This document shows, one piece after another, positions 16,629 through 26,384 of a DNA stretch of 64,000 nt (its first letter is position 1; each line of letters begins with the position of its first letter). Source of the DNA: Simplicispira hankyongi (GTDB lineage: Bacteria > Pseudomonadota > Gammaproteobacteria > Burkholderiales > Burkholderiaceae_C); contig NZ_QXJC01000003.1 of NCBI RefSeq assembly GCF_003570885.1, forward strand, positions 124,001-188,000, read 5' to 3'. A program made the position numbers and the translations under genes. The notes under the pieces are model-generated. The model ran no database searches. It was not told the DNA's origin and saw only the letters and a program-made list of their open reading frames with translations.

Positions 16629-18008
16629 ATGACCCGCCCCGCCCCAGAACTCCTTTTGCCCGCCGGCTCGCTCGAACGCATGCGCGCCGCCTACGACTTT
16701 GGCGCCGACGCGGTGTACGCCGGCCAGCCGCGCTACAGCCTGCGCGCGCGCAACAACGAGTTCCGCATCGAGCAGATCCAGACCGGCATCGAAGAAGCCC
16801 ACGCACGCGGCAAGAAATTCTTTCTGACGAGCAACCTGCTGCCGCACAACGACAAAGTGCGCACCTACCTGCGCGACATCGAGCCCATCATTGCCATGGG
16901 CCCGGACGCGCTCATCATGGCCGACCCCGGCCTCATCATGCAGGTGCGCGAGAAGTGGCCCGAGGTGGCGATTCACCTCTCGGTGCAGGCCAACACCACC
17001 AACTTCATGGCAGTGAAGTTCTGGCAGAAAGTGGGCATCACGCGGATCATCCTGTCGCGCGAACTGAGCCTGGACGAGATCGAAAAAATCCGCCAGGAAT
17101 GCCCCGACATGGAGCTTGAAGTGTTTGTGCACGGCGCCCTGTGCATTGCCTACTCGGGCCGCTGCCTGCTCTCGGGCTACTTCAACCGGCGCGACCCCAA
17201 CCAGGGCGCTTGCACCAACGCCTGCCGCTGGAATTACGCCACGAAAGAGGCGGCCGTAGACCCCAACACCGGCGAAGCCATGGCGGTGCGCATGGAAGGC
17301 GATTTCAACTTCAACAAGGCGCAGGAAGACGAGAACGCGGCCTTTTCCGGGTGCGGCGACGGCCAGCGCCACCCGCTGGCCGACAAGGTGTACCTGCTGG
17401 AAGAAAAAGAACGCCCCGGCCAGCTCATGCCCATCATGGAAGACGAGCACGGCACCCACATCATGAACAGCAAGGACCTGCGTGCGGTCGAGCACGTGCA
17501 GCGTCTGGTCGATATCGGCGTCGATTCGCTCAAGATCGAGGGCCGCACCAAGAGCGCGTACTACGTCTCGCGCACCGCACAGGTCTACCGCCGCGCCATC
17601 GACGACGCCATGGCGGGCCGCCCCTTCAACCCGGAGCTCATCACCGAACTCGAAGGCCTGGCCAACCGTGGCTACACCAGCGGCCTGCTGGAGCGCCGCC
17701 CGGCCCACGACTACCAAAACTACGAAACCGGTAGCTCCGAATCCAGGCGCAGCCAGTATGTGGCCCAGGTGAAGAGCGTGGCCGATGGCTGGGCCGAGGT
17801 CGAAACCAAGAACCACTTTGCCGTGGGCGACCTGCTGGAGATCATCCACCCCAGCGGCAACCGCACCGTGCGGCTGACCGAGATGCAAAGCGTTGAAGGC
17901 GAGGCCCTTCAGGTGGCGGCCGGCAGCCCGCTGCGGGTGCGGATTGCGCTCACCGGCGAGGTGCAAGGCGCGCTGTTGGCCCGGGTATTCGAGGCTGAAA
18001 AAGTTTAG
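16629..18008 (+). CDS. yegQ: U32 family protein TrhP/YegQ (tRNA U34 hydroxylation)
   Basis: 459 residues. LEVFVHGALCIAYSGRCLLS is the U32 signature, followed by GACTNACRW with further cysteines. The C-terminal extension after about residue 330 separates YegQ from shorter U32 members. E. coli YegQ (TrhP) makes 5-hydroxyuridine at tRNA position 34 from prephenate. The old name 'protease' is probably wrong for this branch. ATG 16629 is preceded by GAGGAA at about 16616-16621; the upstream start at 16584 is weaker. Confidence 0.92.
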   Translation: MTRPAPELLLPAGSLERMRAAYDFGADAVYAGQPRYSLRARNNEFRIEQIQTGIEEAHARGKKFFLTSNLLPHNDKVRTYLRDIEPIIAMGPDALIMADPGLIMQVREKWPEVAIHLSVQANTTNFMAVKFWQKVGITRIILSRELSLDEIEKIRQECPDMELEVFVHGALCIAYSGRCLLSGYFNRRDPNQGACTNACRWNYATKEAAVDPNTGEAMAVRMEGDFNFNKAQEDENAAFSGCGDGQRHPLADKVYLLEEKERPGQLMPIMEDEHGTHIMNSKDLRAVEHVQRLVDIGVDSLKIEGRTKSAYYVSRTAQVYRRAIDDAMAGRPFNPELITELEGLANRGYTSGLLERRPAHDYQNYETGSSESRRSQYVAQVKSVADGWAEVETKNHFAVGDLLEIIHPSGNRTVRLTEMQSVEGEALQVAAGSPLRVRIALTGEVQGALLARVFEAEKV

Positions 18009-18010
18009 GT

Positions 18011-18068
18011 TAAATTGGCCTCTAGCGCTTATCCCATATGCGCTGGCAGCTTCTTTTTAAATAGCATT
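18011..18068. repeat. palindromic intergenic repeat, copy 4
   Basis: AATTGGCCTCTAGCGCTTATCC...ATATGCGCTGGCAGC followed by TTCTTTTTAAATAGC, immediately after yegQ. The hairpin with its T-rich right side could terminate yegQ transcription. Confidence 0.8.
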
Positions 18069-18214
18069 TAACAAGCAGGCGCATCTCATCCACACGGGGG
18101 TTTTTGGTCGAGATCCAGCGCGCTCTTTTTGTGCCTGTATTCATTCAAAACCATGCGCTTTACAGAGTGGCCATGAAGTTGGAACCTGCGCACGCCTGAT
18201 TCCCGGAGACCGCA

Positions 18215-19153
18215 TTGAATCCACTCGGCGCCAGTCGCACAGCCCTCGCCACCTCGCTGATGCGCGCACTGCATTCGCGCCATGACCCTGCCCCTCTGAT
18301 CGATGACGATTGGGGCGATCGACTCGTGCCAGACACTGCGCGCACAGCCCTGTTCCAACGCGTTCTGGACCGCATGCCACCGACTGCGCGGCTCAAAGCG
18401 GCGGCAGCCCCTGAAGCATTGCTCGGCCAGTCGTTGCGTGCGAATACCGCCTACGCGGGCGTGATTCTCCGGACCCGCTATACCGAGGATGCGCTGGAGG
18501 CGGCGGTCAAACAAGGCGTCACGCAGTACGTCATCATCGGCGCCGGCTTCGACAGCTTTGCGTATCGACGGCCGGACTGGGCGGCCAAACTGGCCATCTT
18601 CGAGGTCGACCATCCCGCGACACAAGCCGTGAAGCGCCAGCGCCTGGCGGAATGCGGCGTCGATGCGCCAGCATCTGTCGAATTTGTCGCGACCGACCTC
18701 TCAGTAGAGAACTTGGGCGCAGCCCTGGCACGGTCCTCATTCCAACCCGCCCAGCCGACGTTCTTCTCATGGCTCGGCGTAACCATCTACCTTACCCAAG
18801 AAGCAAATCTCTCTGCACTGCGGGCGATTGCCTTGTGCGCTCCAGCAGGCAGCGAACTGGTTTTTACCTATGTTGACCAGAAGATTCTTGATCCTGATGC
18901 CGTCGTGACGGAAGCGTTCCACAAACAGAAGGCAGCGGTGTCTTCAGCGGGAGAGCCCTTTCTATCTGGCTTCGATCCGCACATGCTTGGCGAGCAACTG
19001 CGCGCGGGAGGCTTGTTGCTCCTTGAGGATTTGAACGGAATTCAAGCCGTCGCCAAATATGACGCCTCCGGCGTGAACGGTTTGAGAACTGCAGGTGCAT
19101 GGCATATTGCACACGCTCGCGTTGCCCCTATTCCGGCGAGAACGTCCGTCTGA
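18215..19153 (+). CDS. leucine carboxyl methyltransferase-fold SAM methyltransferase
   Basis: 312 residues of the LCMT-like group (COG3315 type). RTALATSLMRALHSRHDP at the start, YVIIGAGFDSFAYR as SAM motif I, FEVDHPATQAVKRQRL as motif II, FVATDLS, and SWLGVTIYLT are all in family order. In actinobacteria the family is often linked to secondary metabolism; the substrate here is unknown. It starts with TTG at 18215. It is a single gene between repeats 4 and 5, convergent with acnB. A possible accessory gene, but base composition gives no strong sign of transfer. Confidence 0.82.
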   Translation: MNPLGASRTALATSLMRALHSRHDPAPLIDDDWGDRLVPDTARTALFQRVLDRMPPTARLKAAAAPEALLGQSLRANTAYAGVILRTRYTEDALEAAVKQGVTQYVIIGAGFDSFAYRRPDWAAKLAIFEVDHPATQAVKRQRLAECGVDAPASVEFVATDLSVENLGAALARSSFQPAQPTFFSWLGVTIYLTQEANLSALRAIALCAPAGSELVFTYVDQKILDPDAVVTEAFHKQKAAVSSAGEPFLSGFDPHMLGEQLRAGGLLLLEDLNGIQAVAKYDASGVNGLRTAGAWHIAHARVAPIPARTSV

Positions 19154-19253
19154 CCAGTTGGGACCGGCAGGCTGAACCTGACTTGCCTAGCGATCCATTT
19201 TCTGCGGCACCACCCGGCAGGCCTAGAAAACCTCAACCGAAAATTTCTTCGAA

Positions 19254-19306
19254 ATTTTTGTCTAGCGCTTGTTCAGCATTGCCTTAAGCATGGAGAGTTC
19301 GCTATC
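19254..19306. repeat. palindromic intergenic repeat, copy 5 (diverged)
   Basis: GTCTAGCGCTTGTTCAGC...TTCGCTATC shares the TAGCGCTT core. It lies between two convergent genes, next to a separate AAATTTC/GAAATTT hairpin (19241-19257) and the acnB terminator. Confidence 0.6.
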
Positions 19307-19342
19307 AAAAAAGCCCGCAGGTGCTTTCGCTCGCTGCGGGCT
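19307..19342 (-). terminator. Rho-independent terminator of acnB
   Basis: On the minus strand AGCCCGCAG (19342-19334) pairs with CTGCGGGCT (19320-19312) and is followed by TTTTT(T), ending about 19307. It lies 46 nt after the acnB stop. Confidence 0.88.
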
Positions 19343-19387
19343 GGGTCAGTAGGCGCACGGACGACTTGTCCGGCGCCCCTTCAAGGC

Positions 19388-21973
19388 TTAGGCGCTTACG
19401 CCATCCGCCACGCCCTTGTACTCGGCGATCTGGTCGAAGTTCAGGTATTGGTAGATCTTGTCGCCGTTCTGGTTGACGACGCCCACGTCGGCCAGGTATT
19501 CCTGCTTGCTCGGAATACGGCCCAGCTTGGAGCAGATGGCCGAGAGTTCGGCCGAACCCAGATACACATTGGTGTTCTTGCCCAGGCGGTTGGGGAAGTT
19601 GCGCGTGCTGGTGGACATGACCGTAGCGCCTTCTTTCACCTGTGCCTGATTGCCCATGCACAGCGAGCAGCCGGGCATTTCCATGCGGGCGCCAGCGGCG
19701 CCGAAAACACCGTAATGGCCTTCCTCGGTGAGCTGCTTCGCATCCATCTTGGTGGGCGGGGCCATCCAGAGCTTGACGGGCATGTCCTTCTTGCCTTCCA
19801 GCAGCTTGGACGCGGCGCGGAAGTGGCCGATGTTGGTCATGCACGAGCCGATGAACACTTCGTCGATCTTCGCGCCCGCCACGTCAGACAGCGTCTTGGC
19901 GTCGTCCGGGTCGTTGGGGCAGCAGACGATAGGCTCCGTGATCTCGGCCAGGTCGATCTCGATCACGGCAGCGTATTCAGCATCCGCATCGGGTGCCAGC
20001 AACTGCGGGTTGGCCAGCCAGGCCTCCATGCCCTGAATGCGGCGGCGGATCGTGCGCGCGTCTTCGTAGCCTTGGGCGATCATGTTCTTGAGCAGCACGA
20101 TGTTCGAGTTGATGTACTCGATGATCGGCTCCTTGTTCAGGCGCACCGTGCAACCGGCCGCTGAGCGTTCGGCCGACGCGTCGGACAGCTCGAAGGCCTG
20201 CTCAGCCTTGAGGTTGGGCAGCCCTTCGATTTCAAGAATGCGGCCAGAGAAGATGTTCTTCTTGCCCTTCTTCTCGACCGTGAGCAGGCCGGCCTTGATG
20301 GCGTAGAGCGGAATGGCATGCACCAGATCGCGCAGCGTGACGCCCGGCTGCATCTGGCCCTTGAAGCGCACGAGCACCGATTCGGGCATGTCCAGCGGCA
20401 TGACGCCGGTTGCAGCGGCAAAGGCCACCAGGCCCGAGCCGGCGGGGAAGCTGATGCCTACGGGGAAGCGCGTGTGGCTGTCACCACCCGTGCCCACGGT
20501 GTCGGGCAACAGCATGCGGTTGAGCCAACTGTGGATGATGCCGTCGCCGGGTTTGAGGGAAATACCGCCACGGTTGCTGATGAACTCGGGCAGTTCGTGG
20601 TGCATCTTCACGTCCACGGGCTTGGGGTAAGCCGCCGTGTGGCAGAAGGACTGCATCACCAGATCGGCGCTGAAACCCAGGCAGGCGAGGTCTTTCAGCT
20701 CGTCGCGCGTCATCGGGCCAGTGGTGTCCTGCGAGCCGACCGAGGTCATCTTGGGTTCGCAGTAGGTGCCGGGCAGCACGCCCTGGCCTTCGGGCAGGCC
20801 GCAGGCACGGCCGACCATCTTCTGCGCCAGGGTGAAGCCCTTGCCGTGGCCCTTGGGCACTTGCGGCAGGCGGAACAAAGTGGAAGCCGCCAGGCCCAGC
20901 GCCTCGCGTGCCTTGGCGGTCAGGCCACGGCCGATGATCAGCGGAATGCGGCCACCGGCGCGCACCTCGTCGAACAGCACATCGCTCTTGACCTCGAACT
21001 CGGCAATCACCTTGCCGTCCTTCAAGGCCTTGCCTTCGTAGGGGCGCAGCTCGATGGTGTCGCCCATGTTCATCTGGCTCACGTCGAGCTCAATGGGCAG
21101 CGCACCCGCGTCTTCCATGGTGTTGTAGAAGATCGGTGCAATCTTGCTGCCCAGACACACACCACCGAAACGCTTGTTGGGCACGAAGGGAATGTCTTCG
21201 CCGGTGAACCACAGCACGCTGTTGGTGGCCGACTTGCGGCTCGAACCGGTGCCGACCACGTCGCCCACATAGGCCACCAGGTTGCCCTTGGCGCGCAGGT
21301 CTTCGATAAATTTCACCGGGCCGCGCTTGCCGTCTTCTTCGGGCGTGATGCCGTCGCGCTTGTTCTTGAGCATGGCGAGGGCATGCAGCGGGATGTCGGG
21401 GCGGCTCCAGGCGTCGGGTGCGGGTGAGAGGTCGTCGGTGTTGGTCTCGCCCGTGACCTTGAGCACGGTGAGCGTGATGCTCTTGGGTACTTCGGGACGG
21501 CTGGTGAACCACTCGGCATCGGCCCAGCTTTGCACCACGGCCTTGGCAAAGGCATTGCCCTTGTCGGCCTTTTCCTTGACGTCGTGGAACTGGTCGAACA
21601 TCAGCAACGTCTTTTTCAGCGCCTCAGCAGCGACAGCGGCCACAGCCGTATCGTCCAGCAGGTCGATCAGCGGCGTGAGGTTGTAGCCACCCAGCATGGT
21701 GCCCAGCAACTCGGTGGCTTGCTCACGGCTGATGAGCGGGCACTTTTCGCTGCCGTGGGCCACGGCGGCCAGGTAGCTGGCCTTGACCTTGGCGGCATCG
21801 TCCACGCCGGCGGGGACGCGGTGCGTGATCAGCTCGACCAGCGTGGCTTCTTCGCCAGCAGGCGGGTTCTTGAGCAGTTCGACCAGCTCCCCGGTTTGCT
21901 TGGCGGTCAGGGGCAGCGGCGGAATGCCCAGTGCGGCGCGCTCGGCCACGTGGTCACGGTAGGCTTGCAACAT
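19388..21973 (-). CDS. acnB: aconitate hydratase B / 2-methylisocitrate dehydratase
   Basis: 861 residues, the normal AcnB length. It interconverts citrate and isocitrate in the TCA cycle. An N-terminal HEAT-like domain ([16 protein letters not shown]...) is followed by the swivel domain ([17 protein letters not shown]) and the catalytic core ([18 protein letters not shown]). Iron-sulfur ligands lie in [11 protein letters not shown] and [11 protein letters not shown] (three cysteines in total). The RBS is AAGAAAG just upstream of the ATG. It is transcribed away from the sdh block but in the same cluster as mdh. Confidence 0.98.
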   Translation of the reverse strand: MLQAYRDHVAERAALGIPPLPLTAKQTGELVELLKNPPAGEEATLVELITHRVPAGVDDAAKVKASYLAAVAHGSEKCPLISREQATELLGTMLGGYNLTPLIDLLDDTAVAAVAAEALKKTLLMFDQFHDVKEKADKGNAFAKAVVQSWADAEWFTSRPEVPKSITLTVLKVTGETNTDDLSPAPDAWSRPDIPLHALAMLKNKRDGITPEEDGKRGPVKFIEDLRAKGNLVAYVGDVVGTGSSRKSATNSVLWFTGEDIPFVPNKRFGGVCLGSKIAPIFYNTMEDAGALPIELDVSQMNMGDTIELRPYEGKALKDGKVIAEFEVKSDVLFDEVRAGGRIPLIIGRGLTAKAREALGLAASTLFRLPQVPKGHGKGFTLAQKMVGRACGLPEGQGVLPGTYCEPKMTSVGSQDTTGPMTRDELKDLACLGFSADLVMQSFCHTAAYPKPVDVKMHHELPEFISNRGGISLKPGDGIIHSWLNRMLLPDTVGTGGDSHTRFPVGISFPAGSGLVAFAAATGVMPLDMPESVLVRFKGQMQPGVTLRDLVHAIPLYAIKAGLLTVEKKGKKNIFSGRILEIEGLPNLKAEQAFELSDASAERSAAGCTVRLNKEPIIEYINSNIVLLKNMIAQGYEDARTIRRRIQGMEAWLANPQLLAPDADAEYAAVIEIDLAEITEPIVCCPNDPDDAKTLSDVAGAKIDEVFIGSCMTNIGHFRAASKLLEGKKDMPVKLWMAPPTKMDAKQLTEEGHYGVFGAAGARMEMPGCSLCMGNQAQVKEGATVMSTSTRNFPNRLGKNTNVYLGSAELSAICSKLGRIPSKQEYLADVGVVNQNGDKIYQYLNFDQIAEYKGVADGVSA

Positions 21974-22038
21974 CTTTCTTCTTTCGTGGTTTCAGTATTT
22001 CTTGTTCGTCGAACGGGCCGCAAAGCCAGGCCAACGGG

Positions 22039-22638
22039 TTATTTCGCGGGTGCGTCCAGCAGGCTGCGCGCAGGCGCCTTCTTCATGCTTTCGGCCACGG
22101 CGACCTGCGCCGGGCTCTTGCAGTCATCGGCCAGGCGTTGACCATGCTTCTGGTCCATGAGCATGGATTTGTTGGCAATCTGCAGCCAGACAGCGCCGCC
22201 CACCTTGTCTTCAAGGCGTACCGCACCGGTGGTCGTTGCAACGGGCGCCATACGGTAGCGAAAGCCCTTGCCGTCCAGCTGGAAATAGCCTGGCATGGCG
22301 GCGTCAGCCGACACGTTCACGTGTGCGCCGAGCTCGCAAGGAATTTCGCCCACATACACCTGCTTGGCGATATCGAGTTCCGCCTGGCTAAGTGCGGCGT
22401 CTGCAGCGCGCACGCCGCTGGCCATCTGATTGGCTTTGCTCTTGAGCTCAGCGCGGCTGGACGCAGCCGAGGTCTTCTTCGCGTGCTTGCCATTGGCGAT
22501 AGTCTTCTTCTTGGCGACAGGCTTGGCCGCCGCCTTCTTGTGCACGGGCGTTGCCGCATCGGAATTGGCGGGTGCGGACTGCGCAAGCACCAACCCGGGA
22601 ACCAGGCCCAGCAGGGCCGAAACAAGCAAAGCTTTCAT
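22039..22638 (-). CDS. secreted protein with Lys/Ala-rich N-terminal region
   Basis: 199 residues from ATG 22638, which has AGGAA about 7 nt upstream. The longer frame from 22692 would overlap the CitE-like gene and hide the signal peptide (MKALLVSALLGLVPGLVLAQ). After cleavage comes a histone H1-like stretch (HKKAAAKPVAKKKTI..., about 30-70). A globular part follows with ELDIAKQVYVGEIPCELGAHV and a Cys pair (about residues 113 and 179). Known family not recognised by name. It lies between acnB and the CitE-like gene on the same strand; any link to the TCA cycle is positional only. Confidence 0.75.
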   Translation of the reverse strand: MKALLVSALLGLVPGLVLAQSAPANSDAATPVHKKAAAKPVAKKKTIANGKHAKKTSAASSRAELKSKANQMASGVRAADAALSQAELDIAKQVYVGEIPCELGAHVNVSADAAMPGYFQLDGKGFRYRMAPVATTTGAVRLEDKVGGAVWLQIANKSMLMDQKHGQRLADDCKSPAQVAVAESMKKAPARSLLDAPAK

Positions 22639-22658
22639 GGGATCATTCCTGCAAAAAA

Positions 22659-23738
22659 TTAAGGGGTAGAGATTAGAGGGACCGAAAACCACTGTTGCAC
22701 AGCGCGTGGCAATGTGCGCCCAGTATGCTGTGCCCGCTCCAGCAATTGCCAGAAGTAGCGGTAGCTGGCACGGTCGTGCAAAACGCCCGCTAAACTGATC
22801 GGAGCCCAGTTTGCATCAGCGCCAGCAGCTATGATTTTCGCAGCTTCATCAACGGCCTCCTGCTGGGGCGCGAAGGCTTCGATAATGGGGCGAATCTGCG
22901 CCGGGTGGATGCTCCACATGCGTGTAAAGCCGAAACGCCTGGCCGCTTGCCCGGCCGCACTGCGCAAGGCGTCCAGGTCGGAGAACTCGGTGACCACGCA
23001 ATGCGAAGGCACCTTGCCATGGGCGTGGCAGGCAGACGCAATTTCGAGTTTGGCACGCACCACCAGCGGGTGATCAAACTGCCCTTTCGACCCCATGGCG
23101 GACGCCGGAATAGCCCCGCCATGCGCCGAGACAAAGTCCATCAGCCCAAAGCTCAGACTTTGAACGCGCGGATGCTCGGCGATGGCAAAGGCCTGCTGCA
23201 CGGCAGCAGGCGACTCGATCAGCACATGCAGCGGCAGGTGGGCCATGCCCGCACGGTCCACGGCACGCTCAGCCAGCAACACATCGTCCAGCGAATCAAC
23301 CTTGGGAACCATCAGGTGCGTGAGCCGGTGGCCGGCCTGCCCCGCAATCGTTGCCACGTCCGCTTCAAAAGCAGGGTGGTCCACCGGGTGCACGCGCGCC
23401 GCCACCCGAGCGCCGGGCGTGGCCTCACAGGCCAGCGTAGCCACCAGGGCTGCGTGCTCGGCCTCGGCACCCACGGGGGCGCCGTCTTCACAGTCCAGCG
23501 TCACATCAAAAACGCAGGCACCGAACTCTTGTGCCATTTGCGCCTGCAGCTGCAGGCTTTTGCGCATCCGCGCGGGGACTCCGCTGTAATGGTCGCAGAC
23601 CGGCAACAAATTTGCCGCCGCCTGGGCGCCCAGCAGGATGTCGCGCGGATGTGGGATGGCCCCCACGCTTGTCATTGCGTGCGCTGCGCTCCCCCTCGTG
23701 GGGGCCTTGGCGGCTTGGGGCAATCCGGCGTCGCTCAT
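22659..23738 (-). CDS. HpcH/HpaI or CitE-like acyl-CoA lyase
   Basis: 359 residues, CitE-like TIM barrel. FDVTLDCEDGAPVGAEAEHAAL holds the acidic metal-binding region, VPKVDSLDDVLLAE and LIESPAAVQQAFAIAEHP the conserved barrel strands, and SFGLMDFVSAHGG follows. Relatives cleave malyl-, citramalyl- or 3-hydroxy-3-methylglutaryl-type CoA esters; the substrate here is undetermined. The start at 23738 lies 6 nt past the mdh stop. The segment LPQAAKAPTRGS looks like translated GC-rich intergenic sequence, so ATG 23675 (MTSVGAIPHPRDILLG) may be the true start. It is coupled to mdh, suggesting C4/C5 acid metabolism. Confidence 0.85.
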   Translation of the reverse strand: MSDAGLPQAAKAPTRGSAAHAMTSVGAIPHPRDILLGAQAAANLLPVCDHYSGVPARMRKSLQLQAQMAQEFGACVFDVTLDCEDGAPVGAEAEHAALVATLACEATPGARVAARVHPVDHPAFEADVATIAGQAGHRLTHLMVPKVDSLDDVLLAERAVDRAGMAHLPLHVLIESPAAVQQAFAIAEHPRVQSLSFGLMDFVSAHGGAIPASAMGSKGQFDHPLVVRAKLEIASACHAHGKVPSHCVVTEFSDLDALRSAAGQAARRFGFTRMWSIHPAQIRPIIEAFAPQQEAVDEAAKIIAAGADANWAPISLAGVLHDRASYRYFWQLLERAQHTGRTLPRAVQQWFSVPLISTP

Positions 23739-23744
23739 GGGCGA

Positions 23745-24731
23745 TTACAGCAGGTGCTTGACGCCGTCCTGCTCGCCTTGCAACTCGGCCAGGGTCTTGT
23801 TGATGCGCTCTTGCGAGAATGCGTCGATTTCCAGGCCCTCGACGATCTTGTATTCGCCGTTTTCGCAGGTCACAGGGAAGCCGAACATCGTGTCTTTGGG
23901 AATGCCGTACTGACCGTCCGACGGGATACCCATGGTGACCCACTTGCCGTTGGTGCCCAGGGCCCAGTCGTGCATGTGGTCGATGGCAGCGTTGGCAGCC
24001 GAGGCGGCCGAAGACAGGCCGCGGGCCTCGATGATGGCGGCGCCGCGCTTGCCCACGGTGGGCAGGAACACGTTGGCGTTCCATTCCTGGTCATTGATCA
24101 TCTTGGCGACGCTTTCGCCGTTGATGGTGGCAAAGCGGTAGTCGGCGTACATCGTCGGCGAATGGTTGCCCCAGACGGTGAGCTTTTCAATGTCTGCCAC
24201 GGCCTTGCCGGTCTTGGCAGCGATCTGGCTGGCTGCGCGGTTGTGGTCCAGGCGCAGCATGGCGGTGAAGTTCTTGCGCGGCAGATCCGGCGCACTCTTC
24301 ATGGCGATGTAGGCATTGGTGTTGGCGGGGTTGCCAACCACCAGCACCTTGACGTTGCGGCTGGCGACGGCGTTGAGCGCCTTGCCCTGTGCCGTGAAGA
24401 TGGCGCCATTGACAGCCAGCAGCTCGGCACGTTCCATGCCGGGGCCGCGGGGGCGCGAGCCGACCAGCAATGCATAGTCGGCATCCTTGAAGGCGGTCAT
24501 GGGGTCGCTGTGCGCAGTCATTTCGACGAGCAGCGGGAAAGCGCAGTCGTCGAGCTCCATCATCACACCCTTGAGTGCTTTTTGCGGGCCTTCAACCGGC
24601 ACTTCCAGCAGTTGCAGGATGATGGGCTGATCTTTGCCCAACATTTCGCCAGAGGCGATGCGAAACAGAAGGGCGTAACCAATTTGGCCTGCGGCGCCGG
24701 TGACGGCAACGCGAACGGGTTTTTTGCTCAT
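23745..24731 (-). CDS. mdh: malate dehydrogenase (NAD)
   Basis: 328 residues. [23 protein letters not shown] is the NAD-binding start of the dimeric MDH group. [13 protein letters not shown] supplies substrate-binding arginines, and [14 protein letters not shown] carries the catalytic His (about residue 190). It oxidises malate to oxaloacetate in the TCA cycle. First gene of the minus-strand group mdh, CitE-like, secreted protein, (acnB). It diverges from a GntR regulator across 237 nt that contain a perfect palindrome. Confidence 0.98.
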   Translation of the reverse strand: MSKKPVRVAVTGAAGQIGYALLFRIASGEMLGKDQPIILQLLEVPVEGPQKALKGVMMELDDCAFPLLVEMTAHSDPMTAFKDADYALLVGSRPRGPGMERAELLAVNGAIFTAQGKALNAVASRNVKVLVVGNPANTNAYIAMKSAPDLPRKNFTAMLRLDHNRAASQIAAKTGKAVADIEKLTVWGNHSPTMYADYRFATINGESVAKMINDQEWNANVFLPTVGKRGAAIIEARGLSSAASAANAAIDHMHDWALGTNGKWVTMGIPSDGQYGIPKDTMFGFPVTCENGEYKIVEGLEIDAFSQERINKTLAELQGEQDGVKHLL

Positions 24732-24865
24732 GGTGAACTCCGATGGTGTGAGAAATAAGGACGTGATCAGCGGATGCCGGCTGCGCCCTGTCTTCCCGCA
24801 GCATTTGCCCGCAAATAGCCGGCGATTTTACTGCCGGTTTCCGCAGTGCGTCAATTTGTCTTATG

Positions 24866-24877
24866 TCTTATATAAGA
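24866..24877. promoter_or_regulatory. palindromic operator candidate between mdh and its divergent GntR regulator
   Basis: TCTTATATAAGA is a perfect 12-bp palindrome, extending to 18 bp with one mismatched pair (24863-24880). A further GTCTTAT half-site repeats just upstream (24859-24865). A GntR/UTRA regulator gene starts 92 nt to the right and mdh starts 135 nt to the left. GntR proteins bind such AT-centred palindromes, so autoregulation and mdh control are likely (inference). Confidence 0.6.
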
Positions 24878-24968
24878 TATGATGAAGCTTTCCGGCATAC
24901 GCGACGGCAGCATCCCCTCTGCAAAGTCGCCTGAGGCCTCGCAGAGCCGGTTTTGTACGCCGTTCTTC

Positions 24969-25754
24969 ATGTCAGCAACTCCACCTTTCGCTGCCGATAC
25001 CGCATTGCCGTCTGTCGCAGGCTTGCCGGCGCCTGCCTTCAGCCCGCTGTACCAGCAGATCAAGGGACTGATCCTGCAGAGTCTGCAGGCCGGCGAATGG
25101 AAGCCTGGGGAAGCCATCCCCAGCGAGATGGATCTTGCGGCACGCTTTGGCGTCAGTCAGGGCACGGTGCGCAAGGCCATCGATGAACTGGCAGGCGAAA
25201 ACCTGCTGCTGCGCCGCCAGGGCAAGGGCACCTTCGTGTCCACGCATGCGGAGCAGCAAGTGCAGTACCGCTTCCTGCGCCTGATGCCCGACAGCGGGGA
25301 CGCCACTACCGAGGGGCCAGCTGAGCGGCGCGTCATTGATTGCCGCAGTGTCCGCGCCAACGCCGAGGTGGCACGTGCGCTGGGCTTGCGCGCCGGCGAA
25401 TCAGTGATCCAGGCGCGGCGCGTACTCTCGTTCCAAGGCGAGCCCACCATCCTCGAAGATCTGTGGCTGCCAGGCAGCGCTTTCAAAGGACTGACAGCGT
25501 TGCAGATGAGCGACTACCCCGGTCCGACCTACGCCATGCTTGAGCTTGAATTCGGTGTGCGCATGGTGCGGGCAGACGAAAAAATTCGCGCTGTACTGCC
25601 AGACGCGGAGCAGGCTTCGCTGCTGCAGGTCACCGAGCAGACACCGCTGCTGAGCGTGGTGCGCACTTCTTACACCTACAACGATGCCCCCATGGAACTG
25701 CGCCGAGGCTTATACCGCACAGACCGGCATCACTATCGCAATGCGTTAGGGTAA
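24969..25754 (+). CDS. GntR family regulator, HutC/UTRA subfamily
   Basis: 261 residues from ATG 24969; an upstream ATG at 24879 would add 30 residues unlike the family. The winged-helix domain (about 22-95) shows LYQQIKGLILQSLQAGEWKPGE and SEMDLAARFGVSQGTVRKAID, then RRQGKGTFV as the wing. The UTRA ligand domain (about 110-255) follows (RRVLSFQGEPTILEDLWLP). The ligand is probably a small carboxylate, given that the gene sits between mdh and sdhC; this is inference. It is the likely local controller of TCA genes through the palindrome at 24866. Confidence 0.88.
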   Translation: MSATPPFAADTALPSVAGLPAPAFSPLYQQIKGLILQSLQAGEWKPGEAIPSEMDLAARFGVSQGTVRKAIDELAGENLLLRRQGKGTFVSTHAEQQVQYRFLRLMPDSGDATTEGPAERRVIDCRSVRANAEVARALGLRAGESVIQARRVLSFQGEPTILEDLWLPGSAFKGLTALQMSDYPGPTYAMLELEFGVRMVRADEKIRAVLPDAEQASLLQVTEQTPLLSVVRTSYTYNDAPMELRRGLYRTDRHHYRNALG

Positions 25755-25807
25755 CCGTATGCCTGCAGACCGTAATTACCGAATTTTCACCTGCATCAAA
25801 CGAACAG

Positions 25808-25837
25808 TTGCTGCATTGCAATAGAATTTTGTATTCT
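25808..25837 (+). promoter_or_regulatory. candidate sdhC promoter
   Basis: TTGCTG (25808-25813), 18-nt spacer, TATTCT (25832-25837), 48 nt before the sdhC ATG. The -10 is embedded in an AGAAT-N5-ATTCT inverted repeat. Both hexamers are imperfect. Confidence 0.35.
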
Positions 25838-25884
25838 CCTGCGCTCGAAGTTACCACGCAGTTACACCCACGAAAGCACCAGCC

Positions 25885-26319
25885 ATGACCGAAATAGCGA
25901 AGAAGCGGCCCGAGTTCCGCAACATCAACGCCTTCAAGGATCTGACGACCTACCGCATGACTGCAGCGGCATGGACGTCCATCCTGCACCGTGCCAGTGG
26001 CGCCATCATGTTTTTGCTATTGCCGCTGGTGATCTGGTTTTTCGACACATCCGTGTCTTCCGAAGTGTCTTACGAGCGGTTCACCGCAGCCTTTGCATCT
26101 GGCATCGGCTTTGTGCCGGGCTGGCTGCTCAAGCTCGTCAGCCTGGGGCTGATCTGGGGTTACCTGCACCACATGTTTGCCGGCATTCGCCACCTCATCA
26201 TGGACATCGACCACCATGCGGTGAACAACCAATTCGGCAAAGCCTCAGGCCTGACCGTCATCAGCCTTGCCATCGTACTGACGCTGCTGCTCGGCGCCAA
26301 GCTGTTCGGACTGTACTGA
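25885..26319 (+). CDS. sdhC: succinate dehydrogenase cytochrome b556 subunit
   Basis: 144 residues, three membrane helices. RPEFRNINAFKDLTTYRMTAAAWTSILHRASGAIMF contains the SdhC signature SILHRASG, and HHMFAGIRHLIMDIDHH supplies the haem-ligand His region. It anchors SdhAB in the inner membrane and contributes to the ubiquinone site. First gene of sdhCDAB. Confidence 0.95.
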   Translation: MTEIAKKRPEFRNINAFKDLTTYRMTAAAWTSILHRASGAIMFLLLPLVIWFFDTSVSSEVSYERFTAAFASGIGFVPGWLLKLVSLGLIWGYLHHMFAGIRHLIMDIDHHAVNNQFGKASGLTVISLAIVLTLLLGAKLFGLY

Positions 26320-26384
26320 TTCGGGTCCGCCTTGCCTGAGCGGCGCAGCGCACTGAAAACCACAAGAACCACCGGAATCCCACT

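Noticed and set aside
18215-19153. Genomic island or secondary-metabolite cluster around the LCMT-like methyltransferase
   Set aside because: A single gene between repeats, no mobility genes or biosynthetic partners, and no clear composition change.
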